From Pseudomonas sp. ADAK13 (lineage in GTDB: Bacteria > Pseudomonadota > Gammaproteobacteria > Pseudomonadales > Pseudomonadaceae), in the NCBI RefSeq assembly GCF_012935715.1, contig NZ_CP052860.1, forward strand, positions 124,001 to 188,000: a DNA stretch of 64,000 nt, read 5' to 3'. This document shows, piece by piece, positions 1-8,021 of this stretch (position 1 is its first letter; the number at the start of each line of letters is the position of its first letter). Under the pieces are notes generated by a model that did no database searches, was not told where the DNA came from, and saw nothing but the letters and a program-made list of their open reading frames with translations. A program made the translations under genes and the position numbers.

Positions 1-98
1 TCTTCGACAAGTCCTACTACACCAACATCGGCTTCTATAACTCTGCCGCTTATGGTGAGCCACGCAACTTCATGGTCACCACCCGCTGGGATTTCTAA
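1..98 (+). CDS. TonB-dependent outer-membrane receptor, 3' end only
   Basis: Only the last 31 codons are inside the window, in frame from base 3 to the stop at 96-98. The peptide ends ...NFMVTTRWDF, a C-terminal amphipathic beta strand with a terminal aromatic residue. That signature is recognised by the BAM assembly machinery and is typical of TonB-dependent siderophore receptors. The segment FDKSYYTNIGFYNSAAYGEPRNF resembles the last hairpin of ferric-siderophore receptors. Family assignment is by C-terminal likeness only; the substrate cannot be read from this fragment. A strong hairpin terminator follows within ten bases. Confidence 0.75.
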   Translation, partial: FDKSYYTNIGFYNSAAYGEPRNFMVTTRWDF

Positions 99-104
99 AC
101 GCAT

Positions 105-149
105 AAAAAAACGCCCCCGATCACGGCACATGATCGGGGGCGTTTTTTT
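105..149. terminator. Bidirectional intrinsic terminator
   Basis: A 13-bp stem (acgcccccgatca / tgatcgggggcgt) encloses a 7-nt loop, with an A-run on the left and a T-run on the right. It sits just after the receptor stop codon and can also stop leftward transcription from the tRNA genes. Confidence 0.9.
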
Positions 150-177
150 GACCGGCGGTTTTATAAACCCCAGACAG

Positions 178-208
178 CAAAAAGCCCGCTCAATGAGCGG
201 GCTTTCCG
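178..208 (-). terminator. Intrinsic terminator for the Asp/Val tRNA transcript
   Basis: Stem aaagcccgctca / tgagcgggcttt with a minimal loop. On the minus strand it is followed by a run of T, so it suits the leftward tRNA-Val to tRNA-Asp transcript. Confidence 0.8.
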
Positions 209-244
209 TGGTACCTGGCGTTCAGCGTTCCAGGTGACCGAATA

Positions 245-321
245 TGGCGCAGCGGACGGGACTCGAACCCGCGACCCCCGGCGTGACAGGCCGGTATTCT
301 AACCGACTGAACTACCGCTGC
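245..321 (-). tRNA. tRNA-Asp (GTC)
   Basis: This 77-nt cloverleaf includes an encoded CCA (tgg at 245-247 on the plus strand). The acceptor stem is GCAGCGG/CCGCTGC, the T-arm reads GGTTCGAGTCC and the anticodon loop is cctGTCacg, giving anticodon GTC. It is co-transcribed with the tRNA-Val 20 nt upstream. Confidence 0.97.
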
Positions 322-341
322 GCGTAACACTAAGAAGCGAA

Positions 342-417
342 TGGTGGGTGATGACGGGATCGAACCGCCGACCCTCTGCTTGTAAGGCAGATGCTCTCCC
401 AGCTGAGCTAATCACCC
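342..417 (-). tRNA. tRNA-Val (TAC)
   Basis: This 76-nt cloverleaf has an encoded CCA. The acceptor stem is GGGTGAT/ATCACCC, the T-loop is GTTCGATCC and the anticodon is TAC within ctTACaa. It is the first gene of a two-tRNA transcript on the minus strand. Confidence 0.97.
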
Positions 418-438
418 TTCACTTTCGGTGTGGCGCGC

Positions 439-467
439 ATTCTACGGAGCGACCCAGGGTCTGGCAA
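439..467 (-). promoter_or_regulatory. Sigma-70 promoter of the tRNA-Val/tRNA-Asp operon
   Basis: On the minus strand, TTGCCA (467-462), a 17-bp spacer and TAGAAT (444-439) are followed at once by a GCGCGCC discriminator. A GC-rich discriminator is typical of stringently controlled stable-RNA promoters. The same TAGAAT-GCGCGCC core occurs ahead of the Glu/Gly tRNAs at 26953. Confidence 0.8.
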
Positions 468-578
468 GCACTTTCTTAAATAATTTTTTTCAGGCCTTCC
501 AATGGCTTAGCGAGGGTTGGCCTATGGCGCCATGAGGAGAATAATGCCCCCCTTTGTATATAAGGAGAGACTCACCCC

Positions 579-1499
579 ATGTGGTTCAAAAACCTGCTTA
601 TCTATCGCCTGACCCAAGATCTGCCTGTTGATGCCGAGGCGTTGGAAACTGCACTGGCCACCAAACTGGCGCGCCCTTGTGCAAGCCAGGAGTTGACCAC
701 TTACGGTTTCGTCGCCCCTTTCGGTAAAGGTGAAGACGCGCCCCTGGTGCACGTCAGCGGTGATTTCCTGCTGATCGCGGCGCGCAAGGAAGAACGCATC
801 CTGCCGGGTAGCGTGGTGCGTGATGCGGTGAAGGAAAAGGTCGAAGAGATCGAAGCCGAGCAAATGCGCAAGGTCTACAAAAAGGAACGCGACCAGATCA
901 AGGATGAAATCATCCAGGCCTTCCTGCCGCGTGCGTTTATCCGTCGCTCGTCGACCTTCGCCGCCATCGCGCCGAAACAGGGCCTGATCCTGGTGAACTC
1001 GGCCAGCCCGAAACGTGCCGAAGACCTGCTGTCCACCCTGCGTGAAGTGATCGGCACCCTGCCGGTACGTCCGCTGACCGTGAAAACCGCGCCAACCGCC
1101 ATCATGACCGACTGGGTCACCACCCAGAAACCGGCCGATGACTTCTTCGTCCTCGACGAATGCGAACTGCGTGACACCCACGAAGACGGCGGCATCGTGC
1201 GTTGCAAGCGCCAGGACCTGACCGGCGAAGAGATCCAGCTGCACCTGACCACCGGCAAAGTCGTGACCCAATTGTCCCTGGCCTGGCAGGACAAACTGTC
1301 CTTCATGCTGGACGACAAAATGACCGTCAAGCGCCTGAAGTTCGAGGACCTGCTGCAGGATCAGGCTGAACAGGACGGCGGCGATGAAGCGCTGGGCCAA
1401 CAGGACGCCAGCTTTACCCTGATGATGCTGACGTTTGGCGACTTCCTGCCGGCGTTGGTTGAGGCCTTGGGCGGTGAAGAGACCCCACAGGGCATCTAA
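579..1499 (+). CDS. rdgC: Recombination-associated protein RdgC
   Basis: A 306-aa protein with the characteristic RdgC start [11 protein letters not shown] and the conserved early segment [11 protein letters not shown]. The length equals the family norm of about 300 residues. RdgC forms a ring-shaped dimer that binds duplex DNA on the nucleoid and restrains RecA-mediated strand exchange. The ATG at 579 follows an aaggaga ribosome site (561-567). The gene stands alone between the divergent tRNAs and a REP doublet. I see no truncation. Identification is by sequence recognition and is firm; the cellular role is taken from the E. coli and Neisseria literature. Confidence 0.95.
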   Translation: MWFKNLLIYRLTQDLPVDAEALETALATKLARPCASQELTTYGFVAPFGKGEDAPLVHVSGDFLLIAARKEERILPGSVVRDAVKEKVEEIEAEQMRKVYKKERDQIKDEIIQAFLPRAFIRRSSTFAAIAPKQGLILVNSASPKRAEDLLSTLREVIGTLPVRPLTVKTAPTAIMTDWVTTQKPADDFFVLDECELRDTHEDGGIVRCKRQDLTGEEIQLHLTTGKVVTQLSLAWQDKLSFMLDDKMTVKRLKFEDLLQDQAEQDGGDEALGQQDASFTLMMLTFGDFLPALVEALGGEETPQGI

Positions 1500-1519
1500 G
1501 TCTTAAGTGGGCACAGTCA

Positions 1520-1609
1520 ATGTGGGAGCTGGCTTGCCTGCGATGCGGGCACTTCGGTTTATCCGTTACACCCGGGTGATGCTATCGCAGGCAAGCCAGC
1601 TCCCACAGT
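1520..1609. repeat. REP doublet (REPIN)
   Basis: Two inverted copies of tgtgggagctggcttgcctg face each other across about 40 bp, between rdgC and the BASS transporter. This is the dispersed REP doublet of fluorescent pseudomonads. The same REP occurs at the centre of the three large palindromes in this window. Confidence 0.9.
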
Positions 1610-1655
1610 TGATCGGGTTAGCACTTCCAGCATTCTAATAACAAGGACCATCCCC

Positions 1656-2621
1656 ATGCGCGCACTCGCCGCCTTGAGCCGTTTCGTCGGCAATACCTTC
1701 GCCTACTGGGTGCTGATTTTTGCCGTGCTCGCGTTCCTGCAACCGGCCTGGTTTATCGGCCTCAAGGGCGCCATCGTGCCGCTGTTGGGCCTGGTGATGT
1801 TCGGCATGGGGCTGACCCTCAAACTTGAAGATTTCGCTGAAGTCGCGCGTCATCCGTGGCGCGTGGCATTGGGCGTGGTCGCGCATTTCGTGATCATGCC
1901 GGGCGTCGCCTGGCTGCTGTGCCAGGTCTTTCACCTGCCACCGGAAATTGCCGTCGGTGTGATACTCGTCGGCTGCTGCCCGAGCGGCACCTCCTCCAAT
2001 GTCATGACCTGGCTGGCCCGGGGCGACCTGGCGCTGTCGGTGGCCATCGCCGCCGTCACCACCTTCCTCGCCCCGCTGCTGACGCCCGCGCTGATCTGGC
2101 TGCTGGCTTCGGCCTGGTTGCCGGTGTCGTTCATGGAGTTGTTCTGGTCGATCCTGCAAGTGGTGTTGCTGCCGATCGTGCTTGGCGTGGTAGCGCAACG
2201 ATTGCTGGGCGCCCGTGTACGCCATGCCGTAGAGGTATTGCCGCTGGTGTCGGTGGTCAGCATCGTGGCGATCGTGGCCGCCGTGGTGGCGGCCAGCCAG
2301 GCGAAGATTGCCGAGTCGGGCCTGCTGATCATGGCCGTGGTGATCCTGCACAACAGCTTTGGTTTCCTGCTGGGCTACTTCACCGCCCGTGTGTTCGGGC
2401 TGCCGCTGGCGCAACGCAAATCCCTGTCGCTGGAAGTGGGCATGCAGAACTCCGGCCTGGGCGCCGCATTGGCGAGTGCGCATTTCTCGCCGCTGGCGGC
2501 GGTGCCGAGCGCGCTGTTCAGCGTCTGGCACAATATTTCCGGGGCGTTGCTGTCAACGTACTTCCGGCGGATGAGCGAAAAGGAAGACCGCGAACTGCTG
2601 GCGAGCAAGTCCGAAACTTGA
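1656..2621 (+). CDS. Bile acid:sodium symporter (BASS) family transporter, PanS/YocS-like
   Basis: A 321-aa inner-membrane protein with about nine or ten hydrophobic helices and no signal peptide. The segment GVILVGCCPSGTSSNVMTWLARGDLALSV at about residues 111-139 matches the sodium-binding crossover region of the BASS fold, and the GMQNSGLGAALA segment near residue 265 is also diagnostic. Bacterial members transport small organic anions; the Salmonella PanS protein takes up ketopantoate. Substrate here is therefore an inference. The gene is preceded by aaggacc at 1642-1648 and stands alone, 34 bp before the guanidine riboswitch, with no obvious terminator between. Confidence 0.85.
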   Translation: MRALAALSRFVGNTFAYWVLIFAVLAFLQPAWFIGLKGAIVPLLGLVMFGMGLTLKLEDFAEVARHPWRVALGVVAHFVIMPGVAWLLCQVFHLPPEIAVGVILVGCCPSGTSSNVMTWLARGDLALSVAIAAVTTFLAPLLTPALIWLLASAWLPVSFMELFWSILQVVLLPIVLGVVAQRLLGARVRHAVEVLPLVSVVSIVAIVAAVVAASQAKIAESGLLIMAVVILHNSFGFLLGYFTARVFGLPLAQRKSLSLEVGMQNSGLGAALASAHFSPLAAVPSALFSVWHNISGALLSTYFRRMSEKEDRELLASKSET

Positions 2622-2654
2622 TCACCTGATCAATATTCGGCACTCTATCGGGCT

Positions 2655-2708
2655 TCGCGTGGACGACCTCGCGACGCTATCGCGCGATTAATTCAGGGGA
2701 CGACCCCG
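2655..2708 (+). promoter_or_regulatory. Guanidine-II (mini-ykkC) riboswitch
   Basis: There are two small hairpins, each capped by an ACGA tetraloop. The first is cgcgtggACGAcctcgcg (2656-2673), with one internal T-T mismatch. The second is ggggACGAcccc (2696-2707), with a perfect 4-bp stem. Paired ACGR-loop hairpins separated by a short linker are the defining structure of guanidine-II riboswitches, whose loops dimerise when guanidinium binds. The second hairpin lies 12 nt before the ribosome site (gaggt, 2720-2724) of the exporter gene, the expected place for translational control. Confidence 0.88.
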
Positions 2709-2729
2709 CCTTATAGAAGCGAGGTCATC

Positions 2730-3044
2730 ATGTCCTGGATCATTCTGTTTTTTGCCGGACTGTTTGAAGTCGGCTGGGCCGTGGGATTGAAGTACACCGA
2801 CGGTTTCAGCAAGCCACTGCCTACGGCCCTGACGATTGCCGCCATGGCCATCAGCCTGGGGTTGCTGGGGCTGGCCATGAAGGAGCTGCCGCTGGGCACC
2901 GCCTATGCCATCTGGACCGGTGTCGGTGCAGTGGGCACGGTGATTGCCGGGATTATCCTGTTCGGGGAATCCATGGCGCTGTTTCGACTGGCCAGTGTCG
3001 CGTTGATTATCTGTGGGCTGATCGGGCTCAAGATCAGCGCTTAG
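2730..3044 (+). CDS. gdx: SMR-family guanidinium exporter (Gdx/SugE)
   Basis: A 104-aa protein with four transmembrane helices, the size of the small multidrug resistance family. Glu13 in [14 protein letters not shown] is the central proton/substrate-coupling acid, and the Gly-Trp-Ala motif after it belongs to the SugE/Gdx branch, not to promiscuous EmrE. Gdx proteins exchange guanidinium ion for protons as antiparallel dimers. The guanidine-II riboswitch directly upstream independently supports guanidinium as substrate. Older databases call this a quaternary ammonium compound transporter. Start ATG 2730 has the SD gaggt 6 nt away. Confidence 0.92.
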   Translation: MSWIILFFAGLFEVGWAVGLKYTDGFSKPLPTALTIAAMAISLGLLGLAMKELPLGTAYAIWTGVGAVGTVIAGIILFGESMALFRLASVALIICGLIGLKISA

Positions 3045-3055
3045 GCTACTACCGC

Positions 3056-3142
3056 CTTCGCGAGCAAGCCCGCTCCCACACTTGACCGAGTTGCTCAGTA
3101 GAACGCGGTCACCTGTGGGAGCTGGCTTGCCTGCGATGAGGC
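3056..3142. repeat. Heterotypic REP pair
   Basis: Left half cgcgagcaagcccgctccca and right half tgtgggagctggcttgcctg are in back-to-back orientation, the reverse of the usual REPIN. The halves belong to two different REP sequence variants: gcgggcttgctcgcg as at 59325, and gctggcttgcctgcg as at 1520. Confidence 0.75.
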
Positions 3143-3161
3143 CGTCAAACACAGCAGAAAA

Positions 3162-5036
3162 CTACCTGACACCCCCACGCAATTCCCCCACAACCCCATG
3201 CAAAGCCTCGGGCGTCGCCGCCTCCACCGTCACCGGCGCGCCAGCCACCAACGTCACCCGCGACCAGATCCGATGAAAGAACCCCTTGTTCGGATCGCGA
3301 CTGAAGAAACTCCCCCACAACCCCTGCAGCGCCATCGGAATCACCGGCACTGGCGTCTCTTCAAGAATCCGCGTGACACCGCTCCGGAACTCGCTCATCT
3401 CGCCATCGGAGGTCAATTTGCCTTCCGGGAAGATGCACACCAGCTCGCCGTCTTTCAGGTAGTGGGCAATACGCTGGAACGCCTTTTCGTAGATCTGGAT
3501 GTCCTCATGCCGCCCGGCAATCGGAATCGCCCCGGCGGTACGGAAGATGAAGTTCAACACCGGCAGACGATAGATCTTGTAGTACATGACAAAGCGAATC
3601 GGCCGACGCACCGCGCCGGCGATCAGCAGCGCATCGACAAACGATACGTGGTTGCACACCAGCAGTGCCGCGCCTTCGTCCGGGATCAGGTCGAGGTTTT
3701 TATGCTCGACGCGGTACATGGAATGGCCCAGCAGCCAGATCATGAAACGCATGGTGAACTCGGGCACGATCTTGAAGATGTAGGCGTTGACCGCGATGTT
3801 CAGCAGCGACACCACCAGGAACAACTCGGGGATCGACAGCTTGGCCACGCTCAGCAGCACAATCGAGACAATCGCCGAGACCACCATGAACAGTGCGTTA
3901 AGGATGTTGTTGGCCGCAATCACCCGCGCACGCTCTTTCTCGGCGGTACGCGACTGGATCAGCGCGTACAGCGGCACGATATAGAAGCCGCCGAATACGC
4001 CGAGGCCGAGGATATCGAACAATACCCACCACGCCTGGCCATAGCTCAGCACCGCGATCCAGTCGTTGGCCTGGACGTTCTGCGGGAAACCGCCGGAATG
4101 CCACCACAGCAACAGGCCGAACACAGTGAGGCCGAAGGAGCCGAACGGTACCAGACCGATTTCCACCTTACGCCCGGACAACTTCTCGCACAGCATCGAG
4201 CCCAGGGCGATACCCACCGAGAACACCGTGAGGATCAGCGTGACCACCGTCTCATCGCCATACATCCATTCCTTGGCGTAGGCCGGGATTTGCGTCAGGT
4301 AGATCGCGCCGACAAACCAGAACCACGAGTTACCGACAATCGAGCGCGACACCGCCGGTGCCTGACCCAGGCCCAGTTTCAAGGTGGCCCAGGACTGGCT
4401 GAAGATGTTCCAGTTCAGGCGCATCTCCGGGCTGGAAGCCGCTGCGCGAGGAATGCTGCGACTGGCCAGGTAACCCAGCACCGCGATGCCGACGATGGCG
4501 GTCGACACCACCGGCGCGTAATGGGTGGAAGACATCATGATCCCGGCGCCGATGGTGCCGGCAAGGATCGCGAGGAACGTGCCCATTTCCACCAGGCCGT
4601 TGCCGCCCACCAGCTCATCTTCGTGCAACGCCTGGGGCATGATCGAGTACTTCACCGGCCCGAACAGGGCCGAATGCGTGCCCATGGCAAACAACGCCAG
4701 CAGCATCAACTCCAGGTGGTTGAACATGAAGCCCACCGCCCCCACGGACATGATCACAATCTCGCCGATCTTGATCACCCGGATCAGCGCGTCCTTGTTG
4801 AATTTCTCGCCAAATTGCCCGGCCAGGGCCGAGAACAGGAAGAACGGCAGGATAAACAGCAAGGCGCACAGGTTGACCCAGATCGAGCGGTCGCCCTCGA
4901 TGGTCAGCTTGTAGAGAATCGCCAGGATCAACGACTGCTTGAAGATATTGTCGTTGAACGCCCCGAGGGACTGGGTAATGAAGAACGGCAGGAAACGCCG
5001 TTTGCGCAGCAAAGTGAATTGCGAGGGGTGGCTCAT
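3162..5036 (-). CDS. MFS transporter fused to 1-acylglycerol-3-phosphate acyltransferase (LplT-PlsC type)
   Basis: A 624-aa two-domain membrane protein. Residues about 1-415 form an LplT-like major facilitator domain, opening RKRRFLPFFITQSLGAFNDN and carrying GTHSALFGPVKYSIMP, a lysophospholipid transporter hallmark. Residues about 440-600 form a PlsC-type acyltransferase with NHVSFVD (the HX4D catalytic motif, near residue 461) and FPEGK (acyl-acceptor binding). E. coli separates these jobs between LplT and Aas; here flipping and re-acylation of lysophospholipid would be joined in one polypeptide, without the acyl-ACP synthetase domain of Aas. The ATG at 5036 has few competitors. Function is inferred from domain content. 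The gene is monocistronic. Confidence 0.88.
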   Translation of the reverse strand: MSHPSQFTLLRKRRFLPFFITQSLGAFNDNIFKQSLILAILYKLTIEGDRSIWVNLCALLFILPFFLFSALAGQFGEKFNKDALIRVIKIGEIVIMSVGAVGFMFNHLELMLLALFAMGTHSALFGPVKYSIMPQALHEDELVGGNGLVEMGTFLAILAGTIGAGIMMSSTHYAPVVSTAIVGIAVLGYLASRSIPRAAASSPEMRLNWNIFSQSWATLKLGLGQAPAVSRSIVGNSWFWFVGAIYLTQIPAYAKEWMYGDETVVTLILTVFSVGIALGSMLCEKLSGRKVEIGLVPFGSFGLTVFGLLLWWHSGGFPQNVQANDWIAVLSYGQAWWVLFDILGLGVFGGFYIVPLYALIQSRTAEKERARVIAANNILNALFMVVSAIVSIVLLSVAKLSIPELFLVVSLLNIAVNAYIFKIVPEFTMRFMIWLLGHSMYRVEHKNLDLIPDEGAALLVCNHVSFVDALLIAGAVRRPIRFVMYYKIYRLPVLNFIFRTAGAIPIAGRHEDIQIYEKAFQRIAHYLKDGELVCIFPEGKLTSDGEMSEFRSGVTRILEETPVPVIPMALQGLWGSFFSRDPNKGFFHRIWSRVTLVAGAPVTVEAATPEALHGVVGELRGGVR

Positions 5037-5119
5037 CGTCCGTGTTCCTGCGTGGCCTGAGACTGTTATCGCCTTTAGGCTGTTATAGAAAGTCAGGCCA
5101 CGACTTTACCTAATCCCGA

Positions 5120-6274
5120 TTACTTATTCGCTAGTCCCGCAATGCAAGGCGATACAAAAAGCTCGCCTTTATAGGCGCCCTGCACGGTGCGCTTGGCCAC
5201 GATCAGCCACATCAGCGCCAGCGCCGCCACCAGCACACTGCCGACGATACTGAAGAAGCCCAGGTGCAAGGTGCTCGCCAGTTTCAGCGTGGCCAGCGAG
5301 TACACGCCCAACGGGAAGGTGAAACCCCACCAGCCAAGGTTGAACGGAATCCCGGCCCGCAGGTAACGCACGGTGATCAGCACCGCAATCAGCATCCACC
5401 ACAAACCGACCCCCCACAGGGTGATACCGGCGATCAGACCAATACCGTTGGCCATTTCACCGACGCCGGGCAAACCGTTGGCGGCGAAGATGGCAGGCGC
5501 ATCACCGCCCAACACCAGCATGCCCAGAGCACCAGTGCCGATGGGGCCAAGCGCCAGCCAGCTCGACGCGGCCATATTGGCGTGGGGCAGTTTATGCAGG
5601 GCCATGCGCAGCATGAGGATGGTCAGGATGCTGAACGCCACCGGCAGGGAAAACGCCCACAGCACGTAGCTGGTCACCAGCATTATCAATTGCGAATGGG
5701 CGTCGGCCAGGTGCGGCGCCAGCAAGCCACCGCTGGCGGCGGCGACCTCGGCCGCCACCACCGGCAACAGCCACACGGCGGTCATCTGGTCGATGCTGTG
5801 TTCCTGGCGGGTGAACATCATGAACGGGATCAACACCCCGCAGGCCAACGCCATCGCCACGTCCAGCCACCACAGCACTTCGGCCAGGTGCACCACGCCA
5901 TCGCCCCAGCGCGGCAAGCCGAACAGCAGAAAGCCATTGATGATGGTCGCCAGGCCCATGGGGATGGTGCCGAAAAACATCGACACCGTGGAATGCCCGA
6001 AAATGCGCCGTGCTTCGTGGAAAAACATCACCCAGCGGGCCGCGTACAGCACGCTGAACAGCACAAACAGGCCGATGGCAAACAGCCACAGCCCTTCGGC
6101 GATGGCATGCAACCCCGGCACGTTGACCGGCAATTGTGCCAGCGCCAACGCCAGCACCCCGGTGCCCATGGTGGCGGCAAACCAGTTGGGGGTGAACTGG
6201 CGAATCACTTCCCGGGGACGGGTCAGGTGACTGAACGGTTTCAAACGGCTTTGAAGGGTATTGGGGCAAGTCAT
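5120..6274 (-). CDS. TDT family transporter (SLAC1/TehA/Mae1-like)
   Basis: A 384-aa protein with about ten predicted transmembrane helices. The opening FTPNWFAATMGTGVLALAL and the later NLGWWGFTFPLGVYSLATLKLA are signatures of the tellurite-resistance/dicarboxylate transporter family, which includes TehA channels, fungal malate permease Mae1 and the sulfite pump Ssu1. Substrate (dicarboxylate, sulfite or another anion) cannot be told from sequence. I chose the ATG at 6274, which has gaggat upstream at about 9 nt, over an in-frame start 12 codons earlier with no ribosome site. The gene is transcribed after the cupin, but 106 bp of AT-rich spacer suggests its own promoter. Confidence 0.82.
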   Translation of the reverse strand: MTCPNTLQSRLKPFSHLTRPREVIRQFTPNWFAATMGTGVLALALAQLPVNVPGLHAIAEGLWLFAIGLFVLFSVLYAARWVMFFHEARRIFGHSTVSMFFGTIPMGLATIINGFLLFGLPRWGDGVVHLAEVLWWLDVAMALACGVLIPFMMFTRQEHSIDQMTAVWLLPVVAAEVAAASGGLLAPHLADAHSQLIMLVTSYVLWAFSLPVAFSILTILMLRMALHKLPHANMAASSWLALGPIGTGALGMLVLGGDAPAIFAANGLPGVGEMANGIGLIAGITLWGVGLWWMLIAVLITVRYLRAGIPFNLGWWGFTFPLGVYSLATLKLASTLHLGFFSIVGSVLVAALALMWLIVAKRTVQGAYKGELFVSPCIAGLANK

Positions 6275-6380
6275 GGTGAAATCCTCTTCCTCGCATGAGG
6301 TTGAGACCATGGTAGAACCGAGTCGAATATCTATATAACGGGTAATATCTCTAACTGTTATCTATTTTGCAGATATATAG

Positions 6381-6692
6381 CTAAACGCTGCCCTCGGATT
6401 CAATCACCAGGATCCGCGCCGGGCCCTGTGGATGGGCCACGTGCTCGGTGCCGACGCTGGCGTAGAAGATGTCGCCGACCTGCAACAAAACAATCTGTTC
6501 GGTTCCGTTTTCGCGGTAGTGCATCTGAACCTCGCCATCCAGCACCACGAACACTTCTTCCCCGTCATTGATGTGCCAGCGGTAGGGCTGGTCGGTCCAG
6601 TGCAAACGGGTGGTGATGCCGTTCATGTTGGCGATGTCCAGCGCCTCCCAGGCGCGGCTTCCGGTGAAGTCCTTGCTGTGGATGATCTTCAT
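6381..6692 (-). CDS. Cupin-domain protein
   Basis: A 103-aa single-domain protein. The first cupin motif is present as WHINDGEEVFVVLDGEVQM (residues about 39-57) and the second as GDIFYASVGTEHVAHP (about 73-88), supplying the His/Glu metal ligands of the small beta-barrel fold. No other domain is present, so it may be a small metal-dependent isomerase, dioxygenase or sugar-binding protein; the substrate is unknown. It lies between the TDT transporter and the MFS gene on the same strand, 44 bp downstream of the latter, and could share its transcript. Confidence 0.8.
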   Translation of the reverse strand: MKIIHSKDFTGSRAWEALDIANMNGITTRLHWTDQPYRWHINDGEEVFVVLDGEVQMHYRENGTEQIVLLQVGDIFYASVGTEHVAHPQGPARILVIESEGSV

Positions 6693-6736
6693 GCGTGAAT
6701 CCCAAGGCGTACTACGGGTGGCGGATTATTACCGAA

Positions 6737-7930
6737 TCAATTGCCCGCCGTCGCCCTGCTCCTCGCCAAATCCTGCAACAGCAGCGCAACCAAAGCGCCG
6801 AGCGCCAGTACGATCAACACCACGCCATAACCGTCCGTGGTGGCGATCAAGCCAAAGCTGCGGGTGAGGTTGCCCGCCAACAGCGATGGCACGCAGAACG
6901 CCAGGTAACTCAGCACATAGAACGCCGACATCAAACCGGCCCGTTCATGGGGCAAAGCCAACGGCAAGACGCTGCGCAGTGCGCCGAGGAAACCCGAGCC
7001 AAAGCCGCCGCCGGCAATCAGCGTGGCGACGAAAAACAACGGCAGGCTGGCGCTGTGGACGGCTGTAAGGATCAGCGCGACACCCACCGCCAACAGCGCG
7101 GCGCCCAAGCGCAGGACCTTGTCCGCCGGGCGGTTGCGCAGGCTGAAAATCATCACCGCGCCGCTCAGGGTCAACACCGCGACAAGCCCGCCACCGATCA
7201 GGTTCGAGGTAGACCCGGTCGCCGCTCGCACCAGCGAGGGCGCCAGGGACAGGTAGAAACCGCCCATGGCCCAGACCGCCACATCCACCGGCAGCGAGAT
7301 CCACAACGCGCGCCGCGCCTGGGGCGGTACATGCAAGGTGGGCCACAGCGAGGCCAGCGCGCCCGGGATCCGGCTGACCGTTTCCGGCAGGCGCCACACG
7401 TAGATCGCCTGCGCCAGCATCAAGCCGAGCAAGGTCCAGTAAATCAAGGTGGTTGGCATCGGCGCGAACTCCACCAGCAGGCTGCAGCCCATGGCGCCGC
7501 AGGCCATGCCCAGCAAAGGCGCTACGCTGTTGATCAGCGGGCCTTGCTGACGGTCAGTGTCGAGCAATGCGGCGCCCAATACGGCAGTGGCCATGCCGGT
7601 GGCAAAGCCTTGTACCGTGCGAGCCGCAATCAACCAGCCGACGCTGTCGGCATTGATAAACAGCAGCATCGCCAGCATATCGAGGAGCAGCGCAGCAAAG
7701 ATCACCGGCTTGCGCCCCAGGTGGTCCGACAGTGAACCCACGGTCAACAGGGCCGCCAGCAGGCTCAAGGCGTAGATACCGAACACCAGGGTCAGCATGG
7801 CTGCCGAAAAATGCAGGCCTTCCTGATAGAGGTGGTACAACGGCGTCGGCGCGCTGGAGGCGGCGAGGAACGTCAGCAAGGTGATCGCCAGGAACACCAG
7901 GCTGGAACGATGGGAAGTAACGCTGGACAT
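6737..7930 (-). CDS. MFS transporter, probable drug/metabolite efflux
   Basis: A 397-aa protein with twelve predicted helices. The motif-A segment GSLSDHLGRKPVIFAALLLD after helix 2 is the classic major facilitator loop, and PTPLYHLYQEGLHFSAAMLTLVFGIYAL resembles proteins annotated as sugar or drug efflux permeases. The ATG at 7930 is placed 8 nt after a gcggag ribosome site; a GTG two codons earlier is less well spaced. It is divergent from a TetR regulator across 91 bp that contains inverted repeats, the standard arrangement for a ligand-induced pump. Substrate unknown. Confidence 0.85.
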   Translation of the reverse strand: MSSVTSHRSSLVFLAITLLTFLAASSAPTPLYHLYQEGLHFSAAMLTLVFGIYALSLLAALLTVGSLSDHLGRKPVIFAALLLDMLAMLLFINADSVGWLIAARTVQGFATGMATAVLGAALLDTDRQQGPLINSVAPLLGMACGAMGCSLLVEFAPMPTTLIYWTLLGLMLAQAIYVWRLPETVSRIPGALASLWPTLHVPPQARRALWISLPVDVAVWAMGGFYLSLAPSLVRAATGSTSNLIGGGLVAVLTLSGAVMIFSLRNRPADKVLRLGAALLAVGVALILTAVHSASLPLFFVATLIAGGGFGSGFLGALRSVLPLALPHERAGLMSAFYVLSYLAFCVPSLLAGNLTRSFGLIATTDGYGVVLIVLALGALVALLLQDLARSRATAGN

Positions 7931-7944
7931 GGGCACGCTCCGCT

Positions 7945-7999
7945 AAAGCTAATATTTTGCTTTTGCGAAGTGTGCTACTGGATGGCGCTTAAAGCAAAT
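7945..7999. promoter_or_regulatory. Candidate TetR operator in the MFS/tetR divergent promoter
   Basis: An imperfect dyad aaagctaatattttgcttt (7945-7963) and a second perfect short dyad gcttaaagc (7988-7996) share the half-site AAGC. They lie in the AT-rich 91-bp gap between the divergent pump and regulator genes. This is inferred by position; no consensus for this regulator is known to me. Confidence 0.4.
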
Positions 8000-8021
8000 T
8001 CTTTGTGTTAAGGTTTTACGC

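Noticed and set aside
245..417. tRNA genes as phage or island attachment sites
   Set aside because: No integrase gene and no repeated tRNA 3' ends are visible in the flanks. The repeated Glu/Gly tRNAs at 26477-26890 are full duplicated genes, not att fragments.
5054..5099. Inverted repeat ggcctga ... tcaggcc between the acyltransferase fusion and the TDT gene
   Set aside because: Only seven bases pair cleanly around a 30-base gap with no T-run; too weak to call a terminator or operator.
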